DNA of 52,725 bases from Bacillota bacterium (GTDB taxonomy: Bacteria > Bacillota > Clostridia > Tissierellales > Tissierellaceae): positions 1 through 52,725 of the forward strand of contig JAEWGC010000017.1 of assembly GCA_023388495.1 (NCBI GenBank), given 5' to 3'. The position numbers were made by a program, and so were the translations under genes. This document shows positions 16,354-24,623 of this stretch, piece by piece. Each line of letters begins with the position of its first letter. Position 1 is the first letter of the stretch. The notes under the pieces are model-generated. The model was given only the letters and a program-made list of their open reading frames with translations. It was not told the DNA's origin and searched no databases.

Positions 16354-16369
16354 TTATTATGTAAATTTA

Positions 16370-16432
16370 ATGTACAATAAATATAAAAGCAGATGGGCGG
16401 CTTTCAATACCCATTTGCTTTTTTGTGTTTAA
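16370..16432 (+). CDS. Possible 20-residue leader peptide ahead of the MATE gene
   Basis: An ATG about 10 bases after the predicted start of transcription opens a 20-codon frame that ends in TAA at 16430-16432, just before the AGGAGG of the exporter gene. Residues include a KSRWAAFNTHLLFC stretch. The reading frame runs right through the terminator hairpin at 16385-16424, so ribosome movement through it could decide whether the hairpin forms. There is no clear ribosome binding site, which makes this a hypothesis. Short open frames also arise by chance. Confidence 0.4.
   Translation: MYNKYKSRWAAFNTHLLFCV
16385..16424 (+). terminator. Terminator-like hairpin in the leader of the MATE gene (attenuator)
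   Basis: Thirteen-base arms (16385-16397 / 16410-16422, one G-T pair) followed by further T. It lies between the strong promoter and the coding start, so it must be bypassed for expression. Confidence 0.7.
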
Positions 16433-16453
16433 AAACAGGAGGTAGTGACGTAA

Positions 16454-17833
16454 ATGAAAAAGACATTTAAAGACAAAAGGTTTTTTCTTGCAATTCTTAC
16501 ACTAGTTATACCAATAACATTACAAAATTTAATTAGTTCATCTCTGAATATGGTTGATAATCTAATGATAGGAAGACTTGGAGAAAGTTCAATTGCAGCT
16601 GTTGGTTTAGTTAATCAATATTTTTTCATATTCATGTTATGTTTAACAGGAATTAATGCAGGAGCAGGTATATTTATGTCCCAGTTTTGGGGTAAAAAGG
16701 ATACTTCAAATATAAGGAAAATGCTGGGCCTAGATATGGTCTTGAGTCTCATGGTTTCATTCTTATTTTTTATTACAGCTTCCATATTTCCTAGCCAAAT
16801 AATGAAAATATTTACTAAGGATATAGAGGTGATAAGTTTAGGAGTTAAATATATTAGAATTGTTTCAGTAACTTTCGTACTTACTAGTATTACTCAGGCT
16901 TATTCTACAACCTTAAGATGTATAGGGATTGCAAGACTGCCAATGTTTGGTAGCTTAATAGGTGTATTAATAAATGCTTTCTTAAATTGGGTTTTTATAT
17001 TTGGACATCTTGGATTTCCAGCAATGGGAGTAGCAGGAGCCGCAATAGCTACAAGTATAGCTAGAATTGTAGAGATGGTATTTATAGTTATATGTGCATA
17101 TAAATCTAATTCTGTTATCCCTAGAAAAATTAAAAATATTATTGGTTTTGATAGGAAGTTTATTAGGATGTATTTTAAAACATCATATTCAGTAATAATC
17201 AACGAGTTAGTATGGTCTATAGGACTATCTGTTTATTCAATAATATATGCAAAAATAGGTATTCGTGAAGTGGCTAGCATGCAGATAGCAAGTACTATTA
17301 ACAATATGTTTATGGTTCTTTCTATAGGTCTTGCCAGTGCAGCTGCAATTATGATAGGAAATAAGATTGGAGCAGGGGAAGAGAAGTTGGCAATTGATTA
17401 TGCAATAAAATTAGGTATACTTGCGCCAATTATAGGCTTGATAACAGGTATAGCCTTATTTGTAGCGTCTCCAGCAGTTGTAGGACTATTTAAGATTAAT
17501 AAGGATACATTGAATAATACAATTACAGTTCTTAGAATCATGGCTTTCTTTGCACCTCTTAGGTTTTTTAATGTACTAATGATTGTAGGTGTATTTAGAG
17601 GAGGTGGAGATACTACTTATTCCATGTTGGTTCAACTTGGAACTATCTGGTGTTTTGCAATTCCGGCTGGGTTTATTGCGGCGGTATATTTCAATCTTCC
17701 ACTAGATAAGGTATTTTTCATAATCTCCTTAGAAGAGGTAGTAAAAATATTTTTCGAAGCTAACAGACTTCATTCTAGGAAATGGATAAGAAATGTTGTA
17801 GAAAGTGTAGATACTTTAAATGAAGCAGCATAA
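16454..17833 (+). CDS. MATE-family multidrug/cation exporter
   Basis: 459 residues, twelve predicted membrane helices in two halves. The first half has IPITLQNLISSSLNMVDNLMIGRLG and GAGIFMSQFWGKKD, the second GLASAAAIMIGNKIGAGEE and FRGGGDTTYSMLVQLG, all typical of the MATE family (MatE domain twice). These proteins use Na+ or H+ gradients to expel organic cations, drugs or metabolites. ATG at 16454 behind AGGAGG. Expression is probably controlled by the leader hairpin at 16385-16424. The substrate is unknown; membership of the family is clear. Confidence 0.92.
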   Translation: MKKTFKDKRFFLAILTLVIPITLQNLISSSLNMVDNLMIGRLGESSIAAVGLVNQYFFIFMLCLTGINAGAGIFMSQFWGKKDTSNIRKMLGLDMVLSLMVSFLFFITASIFPSQIMKIFTKDIEVISLGVKYIRIVSVTFVLTSITQAYSTTLRCIGIARLPMFGSLIGVLINAFLNWVFIFGHLGFPAMGVAGAAIATSIARIVEMVFIVICAYKSNSVIPRKIKNIIGFDRKFIRMYFKTSYSVIINELVWSIGLSVYSIIYAKIGIREVASMQIASTINNMFMVLSIGLASAAAIMIGNKIGAGEEKLAIDYAIKLGILAPIIGLITGIALFVASPAVVGLFKINKDTLNNTITVLRIMAFFAPLRFFNVLMIVGVFRGGGDTTYSMLVQLGTIWCFAIPAGFIAAVYFNLPLDKVFFIISLEEVVKIFFEANRLHSRKWIRNVVESVDTLNEAA

Positions 17834-17860
17834 AAAATACTCCCATGGGAGTATTTTTTT
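17832..17860. terminator. Bidirectional terminator after the MATE gene
   Basis: AAAAAATACTCCC and its complement (17832-17860) form a compact palindromic hairpin with A- and T-runs on either side, between two convergent genes. Confidence 0.85.
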
Positions 17861-17861
17861 A

Positions 17862-18311
17862 TTATAAATCTTCATCTAGCGTTGAGACAGCTTTTTCTAA
17901 ATCAACTTCCGCATTGGATATAACCTTTTCTCCATTAATATTTGGATTGTCTAAATATCCTCCATTATTTTTGAGAATATCCCTTGCTTTTTGAGAATCT
18001 CCATCACTGGCATCCACACTAACTACATAATTAATATTTGCCACTTCATCAAAGGATCCCATACCGCTAACCATAGGGCTAGCTGCAGCTAAGGGTGAAT
18101 TTCCTTCGTTTAATCCATCGGAGCCAGAGTTCAAAACTAATTGAGATAGACTAGGTGCTGTGCTGGTTCCTGGATTGTTGGTTTTAACATTTCTATTACC
18201 GATATAGTGGTCATTAATGTCTACAAAAGCACCACTAAGTCCTGCATTTTTTAATTCTTTAACAGCATTATTTGCCGCACTTATTTCTCCAAAATAACCT
18301 TTTACTGTCAT
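17862..18311 (-). CDS. Conserved small protein of unknown function
   Basis: 149 residues. The ends look like two halves of a small alpha/beta fold: residues 1-35 (TVKGYFGEISAANNAVKELK, then AFVDIND) and 85-120 (NYVVSVDASDGDSQKARDIL then NNGGYLD), separated by a Ser/Gly/Asn-rich, low-complexity linker (about 40-85). This helix-after-strand pattern resembles the YflT/general-stress 17M type of domain, but I cannot confirm it. No signal peptide, membrane helix or catalytic motif. ATG at 18311 behind GGAGGA. It diverges from the YkuS-like gene at 18471. Confidence 0.6.
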   Translation of the reverse strand: MTVKGYFGEISAANNAVKELKNAGLSGAFVDINDHYIGNRNVKTNNPGTSTAPSLSQLVLNSGSDGLNEGNSPLAAASPMVSGMGSFDEVANINYVVSVDASDGDSQKARDILKNNGGYLDNPNINGEKVISNAEVDLEKAVSTLDEDL

Positions 18312-18470
18312 CTATATTCCTCCAGTGTCAATTATAGTATATATATACTTTTTCCCAAAATTCTATTATTATTGCAGTTATAATTTTCTACAATAGCCAA
18401 AACAGAGTTATTAATATCCAGAGTATATTATGATATTAATTTGTACAAAATACTTTGGAGGTGATAATAA

Positions 18471-18728
18471 ATGAAAAAAATAGGTGTAGAAAAAGGACTA
18501 AGCAATGTAGCTGGATACTTAATTAAAGAAGGTTATTCTGTAGAAGCACTAAGTGAATCCATAGATAATAATATTTCAAAATTAAGTGGACTTGATGCTA
18601 TTGTAACAGCAGGATACAATACTGATATGTTAGGTATTAGTGATACAGAGACTAAGGCCCCTGTAATAAATGCAAAGGGATTAACTCCTGAGGAAGTAAA
18701 ATCTAGACTTGAGCAACAATTACGTTAG
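18471..18728 (+). CDS. YkuS-like UPF0180 family protein
   Basis: 85 residues. The family pattern is plain: start KKIGVEKGLSNVAGYL, the middle GLDAIVTAGYNTDMLGISD, and the end NAKGLTPEEVKSRLEQQL. Structure-based knowledge of the family places it among small alpha/beta proteins; its role is unknown. It is common in spore-forming Firmicutes. ATG at 18471 with GGAGGTGA upstream. A 28-base perfect palindrome that acts as a terminator follows the stop. Confidence 0.85.
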   Translation: MKKIGVEKGLSNVAGYLIKEGYSVEALSESIDNNISKLSGLDAIVTAGYNTDMLGISDTETKAPVINAKGLTPEEVKSRLEQQLR

Positions 18729-18734
18729 GTTAAA

Positions 18735-18762
18735 AAAACCAAGTGGATATCCACTTGGTTTT
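18735..18762. terminator. 28-base perfect palindrome, bidirectional terminator
   Basis: Arms 18735-18748 and 18749-18762 are fully complementary with A4 and T4 ends, placed between the convergent UPF0180 and ychF genes. Confidence 0.85.
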
Positions 18763-19858
18763 ACACATTAAATCTAAATAATACTACATCCCCGTCTTGC
18801 ATTATATAATCTTTTCCTTCAACTCTTACAAGTCCCTTTTCTCTAGCTGATGCCATATTGCCGCCATGGGCCATAATATCATCAAAGGATATCACTTCTG
18901 CTCTAATAAAACCTCTTTCCATATCTGAGTGGATTTTACCAGCAGCTTGAGGAGCTGGGGTACCTTTCTTTATAGTCCAAGCCCTTGTTTCCATGGGACC
19001 TGCCGTTAAAAAGCTCATAAGTCCAAGTAAACTATAAGATGCTTGTATCAGCTTATCAAGACCAGATTTATCAACCCCTAGTTCATTTAAAAATTCTATT
19101 TTTTCTTCATTGTCTAGAAGTGAAATTTCTGCTTCTATTTGTGCACTGACTACAACAACCTCTGCATTTTCTGTTGAAGCAAATTCTCTTACCTTAGACA
19201 CATAAGGGTTTGAACTACCACCATTAGCTAGATCATCTTCTGAAACATTTGATACATAGATAACAGGCTTTGAACTTAGTAGATTAAAGGATTTCACAAT
19301 TTCGTTTTCTTCATGTGATAAATCTAATGTCCTTACAGACTTGCCTTCTTCAAGAGATTTAATCACTCTTTGAATAAGTTCTACCTCTACAGCTAGAGAT
19401 TTATCTGCTTTAGCCATTTTCTGTGACTTTTGAAGTCTTCTTTCTAATTGCTCCATATCGGAAAACATCAACTCTAGATTTATAGTTTCAATGTCTCTTA
19501 TAGGATCTATACTGCCATCTACGTGAACTATATCTACATCTTCAAAACATCTAACTACGTGGACTATAGCTTCTACTTCACGAATATGAGATAAGAACTT
19601 ATTTCCAAGTCCTTCTCCATTGCTTGCTCCCTTTACAAGTCCAGCTATATCATAAAATTCAATAGCAGTAGGGAGAATTCTCTTTGATGAGTAAATTTCT
19701 GCTAATTTTTCTAATCTCTCATCTGGCACTGCAACCACACCTACATTTGGCTCTATTGTACAAAATGGATAGTTAGCAGACTCTGCACCAGCTTGAGTTA
19801 TTGCATTAAACAATGTACTTTTTCCTACATTTGGTAGGCCTACGATTCCAAGTTTCAT
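18761..19858 (-). CDS. ychF: YchF/Ola1-type P-loop ATPase
   Basis: 365 residues, full length. G1 is GLPNVGKSTLFNA at residues 7-19, the G2/switch region contains NYPFCTIEPNVG, G3 is DIAGLVKGAS, and the C-terminal TGS domain ends in RVEGKDYIMQDGDVVLFRFN. The G4 position reads (Y)VSNVSE rather than NKxD, as expected for YchF, which prefers ATP over GTP. The protein binds ribosomes and acts in stress and translation control. ATG at 19858 behind a AAAGGAAA site. Standing alone. Confidence 0.95.
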   Translation of the reverse strand: MKLGIVGLPNVGKSTLFNAITQAGAESANYPFCTIEPNVGVVAVPDERLEKLAEIYSSKRILPTAIEFYDIAGLVKGASNGEGLGNKFLSHIREVEAIVHVVRCFEDVDIVHVDGSIDPIRDIETINLELMFSDMEQLERRLQKSQKMAKADKSLAVEVELIQRVIKSLEEGKSVRTLDLSHEENEIVKSFNLLSSKPVIYVSNVSEDDLANGGSSNPYVSKVREFASTENAEVVVVSAQIEAEISLLDNEEKIEFLNELGVDKSGLDKLIQASYSLLGLMSFLTAGPMETRAWTIKKGTPAPQAAGKIHSDMERGFIRAEVISFDDIMAHGGNMASAREKGLVRVEGKDYIMQDGDVVLFRFNV

Positions 19859-20027
19859 TTTTTATTTCCTTTCTATGGTAAAAATATTATATTAAATTTT
19901 GACTAAATAAAAAATACCACACAAGAAGAAATTATACATTATATAAGCTATAAGTGCAATGGCAACATTATGGTAGATTGTTATTAAAGATCTAAAATTA
20001 TTTTCACATAAAAAACTAAATATAATA

Positions 20028-20056
20028 TTGCATATTGCCACTATTTAACATATAAT
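20028..20056 (+). promoter_or_regulatory. Promoter of the TetR gene
   Basis: TTGCAT at 20028-20033 and TATAAT at 20051-20056 with 17 bp between, ending 8 bases before the operator palindrome. Confidence 0.7.
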
Positions 20057-20064
20057 AAAAATAA

Positions 20065-20082
20065 AAACCGACTAGTCGGTTT
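20065..20082. promoter_or_regulatory. TetR-family operator, 18-bp perfect palindrome
   Basis: AAACCGACTAGTCGGTTT is fully symmetrical and contains the ACCGACTAGTCGGT core known from many TetR-family operators. It covers the expected transcription start, so repressor binding would block the TetR operon: autoregulation. Confidence 0.85.
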
Positions 20083-20095
20083 GTTCGGAGGTAAT

Positions 20096-20719
20096 ATGTC
20101 AAAACATAGTAATGAAGCAGTAGAAACTAAAAAAGAAATGATAATCAAACATGCTTTTGATTTGTTTGCAGAAAAAGGTTATTCTGAAACATCTGTAGAT
20201 GATATTGTCAAAGCATCAGGCATAAGTAAAGGAGGGATATATTATTATTTCAAGAGTAAAGAAGATATTTTTTTGGAAATTGCAGAGGAAAGATTAAGAC
20301 AAAGAAAAAATCTTATGAGTAGTAATGAGAACTTAAAGTCAAGTAAAGAGAAAATCATTAGCTATATTAATTGGACGTTAACAGGATTTTTCGATGAAAA
20401 AGTCCAAAAGATATCTCGCTTTACTTTTGAATTTTGGTCCGTTCTTTCAAGAAATCCTAATATGGCAAATAAGGCTAAAGAAAGATACAAGATGTTCTAT
20501 AATATTTTGGCTGGGGTTTTACAGGAGGGAATTGATAGAGGAGAATTTAGAGAAGATTTGGATATAGAATCAATGGTCTATATTATTTTGTCTTCAATGG
20601 ATGGTATTGGGTTTGTGAATTCTGTAATGGGTATTAGCATGACTCAAGATATAGTTAAAAACTATATAGATATGATATTGAAAAAAATTGAAAAAGGGGA
20701 TCAAGATGATTATATATGA
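20096..20719 (+). CDS. TetR/AcrR-family transcriptional repressor
   Basis: 207 residues from ATG 20096; an upstream TTG at 20081 lies inside the operator and in front of the GGAGG site (20087-20091), so it is not the start. The N-terminal domain has the TetR helix-turn-helix AFDLFAEKGYSETSVDDIVKAS then GISKGGIYYYFKSKEDIF. The rest is the helical ligand/dimer domain (TetR_C-like). It should bind the palindrome at 20065-20082 and so control itself and the acetyltransferase gene that overlaps its 3' end. The inducer is unknown. Confidence 0.92.
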   Translation: MSKHSNEAVETKKEMIIKHAFDLFAEKGYSETSVDDIVKASGISKGGIYYYFKSKEDIFLEIAEERLRQRKNLMSSNENLKSSKEKIISYINWTLTGFFDEKVQKISRFTFEFWSVLSRNPNMANKAKERYKMFYNILAGVLQEGIDRGEFREDLDIESMVYIILSSMDGIGFVNSVMGISMTQDIVKNYIDMILKKIEKGDQDDYI

Positions 20720-21557
20720 TTATTGTAGTAATGTTGAATTTGAGAAAGTATACAATGCTTTTAGAATAGGGTTTTCAGATTATATAATAAAACTTGAGAT
20801 TTCTAAGGAGGATTTTATGAAGCGTTTCTTTGGACCAGAGGGAAATCAATTAGAGAATTCATTTATAGCATTAGATGATGGAAACCCAATAGGATTAATT
20901 TTAGGAGGCATTAAAGACTATGAAGGAATTAAGACAATTCGTTGTGGGACCCTTTGTATTCACCCTGACTACCGGGGAAAAGAAATTAGTAAAAATTTAT
21001 TTGAGTTACACAGGAGAACTGCAATAGATAATAAATGTAAGCAGATGTTTTTAGAAGTTATTGTTGGAAATAATAGAGCTATTAAATTTTATAATAAATT
21101 AGGTTATGAGAAGATCTATGATATAAAATACTATTCTATTAAAGATATTGACAAACTACAAGGGGATGTAGACGAATCCATAGATATAGAAGAAGTGACT
21201 TTCGACACTATATTAAATTTATCAGAGGGGATAAAGGATATTCACATTAATTGGCAAAACGACTTTGACTATATGAAAAAACTTGAAGGGTTAATGCATT
21301 ACGGAGTATATAAAGAATCTAAGTTAATAGGGGCTATGAGTATAAGCAAAAATGGGAAAATCTTTTTTATTTGGATTAAGCCAGAGTATCGACAAAAAGG
21401 AATCGGAAGAAACCTCATCTTAAAGACAGCTAAAGATTTAAACTTAAATAACTTAAATATAAGTTTTCCTAACAATGCTAATATAGAAGGTTTTATAAAA
21501 AATATGAGTTTCCAAAAAGATAATATATCACAATATGAAATGTATCTAACTATCTAG
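20706..21557 (+). CDS. GNAT acetyltransferase with two GNAT-like domains
   Basis: 283 residues. The first GNAT domain (about 1-150) shows LCIHPDYRGKEISKNLFELHR for the acetyl-CoA loop and NNRAIKFYNKLGY for the C-terminal motif. A second, shorter GNAT-like half (about 195-283) has IWIKPEYRQKGIGRNLI. I take ATG 20706 as start, 5 bases behind AAAGGGG and overlapping the TetR gene by 14 bases, rather than TTG 20688. Overlap and the shared operator put it under TetR control. Substrate unknown; tandem GNATs often act on amino-sugars, amines or antibiotics. Confidence 0.85.
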   Translation: MIIYDYCSNVEFEKVYNAFRIGFSDYIIKLEISKEDFMKRFFGPEGNQLENSFIALDDGNPIGLILGGIKDYEGIKTIRCGTLCIHPDYRGKEISKNLFELHRRTAIDNKCKQMFLEVIVGNNRAIKFYNKLGYEKIYDIKYYSIKDIDKLQGDVDESIDIEEVTFDTILNLSEGIKDIHINWQNDFDYMKKLEGLMHYGVYKESKLIGAMSISKNGKIFFIWIKPEYRQKGIGRNLILKTAKDLNLNNLNISFPNNANIEGFIKNMSFQKDNISQYEMYLTI

Positions 21558-21580
21558 TATAATGAAAGCGGGGTATATAG

Positions 21581-22837
21581 ATGAGAATAATCAGGAAGTT
21601 ATCAAGTGAAGAAGAGTTTAAGTCTTTTACAGATATAGTAGGAAATGCTTATCCAGGGTTTAATATAGAAACAGGAGAGCAGAAGAAAAGATTTGTTGAG
21701 AATTCTATGAGGGCACAGAAAGAAAATCCTTTTGTTAAATTTTATGGAGTATTTGAAGAGAATAAGGTAATTGGTGGAATGAGATATCATGATTTTAAAA
21801 TGAATCTATTATCAACAAAAGTTAAAGTTGCAGGAATAGGGTTAATTGCAGTGGACTTGTTACACAAGAAGGAAAAGGTAGCTAAAACAATAATGACTAA
21901 ATTCATGGAAGATTATAGAAGTCAAGGAATATCTATGGCAATTCTTTATCCATTTAGCCCTGAATTTTATAAGAAGATGGGGTTTGGATTTGGAACGAGT
22001 ATGAATCAATATAGTGTAAAACCCTCTAATCTACCTAAGGGTAACTCTAAATCAAATATAAGGTATATTAAAGAGGATGATGCTAAGAAGTTATTAGATT
22101 GTTATACTAGAATTTATGAAAAAACTAACGGACTTATAGAAAAATATGAAAGAGAATTTCAGCTAATATTTAATAATCCAAAGATAAAAGTAGTAGGATA
22201 TGAGAAGGACAATGAAATTAAGGGATATATGGTATTTGAATTTAAATCCAGCCATGATAAGAATATTTTTGTAAATGATATTGTAGTTAGTCAACTATTA
22301 TTTGAAGACCATGAATCACTCATGGAATTAATGACATTTTTAAATAGCCAAAATGACCAAATAAATCGTGTTATTTTTAATATTCAGGATGAAAGCTTTA
22401 GATTTATATTAGATGACCCTAAAAATGGCTCTAATAACTTATTAACACCAGTATATCATGAATCCAGTATACAGGGGACGGGAATAATGTATAGGATAAT
22501 TGATCTAAAAGGAATCATAAATGAACTGAGAGATCATAACTTTAACAATGAGAGTTGTAAATTGAAGATTAACATAAGAGATAGTTTAATAACTGATAAT
22601 GATCGTAGCATAATAATCTACTTTAATAATGGATTTCCTACTATTGTAGATGATAAGGAATATGATGTTGAAATAAAACTTGATATAGCAGATTTCTCTT
22701 CCTTATTAACCTGTGTAGTTAGTTTTAAAGATTTATATAAATATGGAAGAGCGTTGATCTCCGATGAATCTTATCTTAAAAAGGTAAACAATATATTTTC
22801 ATCAGATGAAAAACCAATTTGCATGACTATGTTTTAA
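21581..22837 (+). CDS. Eis-like GNAT acetyltransferase with SCP2-type C-terminus
   Basis: 418 residues, the usual size of the Eis family. Domain order: an N-terminal GNAT domain with GGMRYHDFKMNLL and the (V)AGIGLIAVDLLHKKEKVA segment, the ILYPFSPEFYKKMGFGFG block specific to this family, a second GNAT-fold domain (about 160-290), and an SCP2-like C-terminal domain (about 300-418). Mycobacterial Eis acetylates several amines of aminoglycosides and other substrates as a hexamer; Firmicute relatives are poorly studied. ATG 21581, 23 bases after the preceding acetyltransferase, same operon. A terminator follows. Confidence 0.88.
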   Translation: MRIIRKLSSEEEFKSFTDIVGNAYPGFNIETGEQKKRFVENSMRAQKENPFVKFYGVFEENKVIGGMRYHDFKMNLLSTKVKVAGIGLIAVDLLHKKEKVAKTIMTKFMEDYRSQGISMAILYPFSPEFYKKMGFGFGTSMNQYSVKPSNLPKGNSKSNIRYIKEDDAKKLLDCYTRIYEKTNGLIEKYEREFQLIFNNPKIKVVGYEKDNEIKGYMVFEFKSSHDKNIFVNDIVVSQLLFEDHESLMELMTFLNSQNDQINRVIFNIQDESFRFILDDPKNGSNNLLTPVYHESSIQGTGIMYRIIDLKGIINELRDHNFNNESCKLKINIRDSLITDNDRSIIIYFNNGFPTIVDDKEYDVEIKLDIADFSSLLTCVVSFKDLYKYGRALISDESYLKKVNNIFSSDEKPICMTMF

Positions 22838-22870
22838 TTAAAAGGCTCCAATAAAACTGGAGCCTTTTAA
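22838..22870. terminator. Bidirectional terminator after the Eis-like gene
   Basis: Perfect 13-bp arms (22838-22850 / 22858-22870) carrying A- and T-runs, between two convergent operons. The left arm overlaps the last bases of the stop region. Confidence 0.85.
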
Positions 22871-22876
22871 AACTAT

Positions 22877-23089
22877 CTATAAATAGTCTTTAATCATTTC
22901 ATATAATTCCTCCGTTGTATCTGCTTGAACAAATTCATCATCTACTAAAGCAAAGGGTCCCACAGCACAGTCTCCACAATATCCTAAACAAGATTCTACT
23001 TCTACATCTATATCTTTATCCCTTAGTTTATTAACTATATCTTCTGTGCCATGTGAAAGGTTATTTTCACAAAATTGAATTTTGGACAT
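22877..23089 (-). CDS. DUF1450 / YuzB-like small cysteine protein
   Basis: 70 residues from the ATG at 23089, which has AAGGAG 8 bases upstream; an upstream GTG at 23098 lies inside that site. Cysteines stand as one near the N-terminus (KIQFCENN) and a CLGYCGDC cluster in the middle, followed by GPFALVDDEFV. This is the pattern of DUF1450 proteins, thought to have a thioredoxin-like, possibly [2Fe-2S]-binding fold. The gene follows the flavin oxidoreductase gene by 16 bases in the same operon, so the two may exchange electrons; this is inference. Confidence 0.8.
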   Translation of the reverse strand: MSKIQFCENNLSHGTEDIVNKLRDKDIDVEVESCLGYCGDCAVGPFALVDDEFVQADTTEELYEMIKDYL

Positions 23090-23105
23090 ACTTACCACTC
23101 CTTAT

Positions 23106-24332
23106 CTATACCTGAGAAATATTATTTTTTAAAGCTTGAATTAACTCATCAAAAGACATATTTTCATAGTCTATATTTTTAATATTTATTTTCCTTTCAA
23201 TTGCAGCCTTTAAGGCGGGAGACGATTTAATACTTCCAATCACAATGGCCCCTATAACCTGATTATTATCAATAAATATTTTATTATAAACATTTTCATC
23301 AGATTTATCTTCTACTATGACATTTGTTGCCATAGCCTCATCTACTATACCCATAGAAAATAGTGAAAGACCAAAGGCGCTTAATGTAGTTACTGGAACA
23401 ATAAATTCATAGGGAGTATTTTTACCTGTAATATTATATCCAGCAATTTTTCCTTGGGCAATTGCAATATTCCACAATCCAAAAATATGGTTATTATATT
23501 CAGCCACATCTCCAACAGCAAAAATGCCATCAACATTTGTTTCCATTTTTTCATTTACTACAATGCCTCTATTTATTTCTATTGGAGTATCCTCTAAAAT
23601 ATCTATATTTGGCTTTGTGCCTACAGAGTATATAACAGCATCACAGGAATGAATTTTCCCATCTGATGTCTTAAATCCTTCTACCTTATCATTACCTATT
23701 ATTTCACTTACTTCTGTATTGAGTAAGACTTGAACGCCATTTGATTCCATTATTTTTTCTAATATTTGTGATGCATTTTCATCTAATTGTTTAGTCATGA
23801 GTTTATGGGAATTATGTGAAATGATTATATTTTTACCCATTTGACACAGTGACCATGCAATTTCTAGACCTTGTATTCCACCACCAATAATTAAAATCTT
23901 GTTTTTATCGCTGGTTCCATCCATTATATCCCAAGCATCCTGCAGAGTTCTTAAATTATAGACTTCATCCTTCTCAATTCCTGATATTTCAGGCTTTATA
24001 TTATTAGATCCGGTTGCAAGCAATATCTTTGTGTAGCTAATTAGACCATCATCAAATAATTTAATTACCTTTTTATCTGTATCTATTGATTTTACCTTAG
24101 TACCTAGGTATAGGTTTACATCATTATCATCGTACCATTCTCTTTTTTGAAGTAATATCTTATCTTCTTGAAGGGTAGATAGTAAGCCTTTTGATAACTT
24201 TATTCTACTATAAGGATAAAACATTTCTTTACCAAATAGGTGTATTTCACTTGTATCATCAACTTCTCTAATAGACTTTATAGCACTAAGAGCAGCGATG
24301 CCATTACCTATTATAATTATTTTATCAGGCAT
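23106..24332 (-). CDS. NAD(P)/FAD-dependent oxidoreductase (NirB/rubredoxin-reductase type)
   Basis: 408 residues. N-terminal FAD-binding motif IIIIGNGIAALSAIKSI, second dinucleotide-binding motif ILIIGGGIQGLEIAWSL near residue 150 for NAD(P)H, and the late FAD-contacting block VDGIFAVGDVAEY. The layout is that of pyridine nucleotide-disulfide oxidoreductases of the NADH:rubredoxin / nitrite-reductase flavin-subunit group; no CxxxxC redox disulfide is present. It would pass electrons from NAD(P)H to an iron or iron-sulfur protein, for which the small DUF1450 protein in the same operon is a candidate partner. ATG 24332. Confidence 0.87.
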   Translation of the reverse strand: MPDKIIIIGNGIAALSAIKSIREVDDTSEIHLFGKEMFYPYSRIKLSKGLLSTLQEDKILLQKREWYDDNDVNLYLGTKVKSIDTDKKVIKLFDDGLISYTKILLATGSNNIKPEISGIEKDEVYNLRTLQDAWDIMDGTSDKNKILIIGGGIQGLEIAWSLCQMGKNIIISHNSHKLMTKQLDENASQILEKIMESNGVQVLLNTEVSEIIGNDKVEGFKTSDGKIHSCDAVIYSVGTKPNIDILEDTPIEINRGIVVNEKMETNVDGIFAVGDVAEYNNHIFGLWNIAIAQGKIAGYNITGKNTPYEFIVPVTTLSAFGLSLFSMGIVDEAMATNVIVEDKSDENVYNKIFIDNNQVIGAIVIGSIKSSPALKAAIERKINIKNIDYENMSFDELIQALKNNISQV

Positions 24333-24623
24333 TTAATTTGCTCCTTTCATGTATCTTGTATTTTCATATTAGTTTGTTACAATTAGCCTTTTAAATACAT
24401 AATAACGTTAATTAATAAAGGATTTTGGGTTTTTATAATATATTTGCATAAGTCTCTATTAGGAAGAAGAGAGTTATTGGACAAGCTATATAAAGGATTA
24501 CAATAATATGTCTATTATAAAACCTAGGTTTTCCTATGCTTGCAGTTAAATATGAAAATATGATATATTAATGTAAGTAAATACAGTAGCATATTAACCA
24601 CTAATGATGGAAAGGGTGTTATT

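Noticed and set aside
20081..20095. TTG start for the TetR gene
   Set aside because: It would place the start inside the operator and ahead of the GGAGG site; ATG 20096 fits better.
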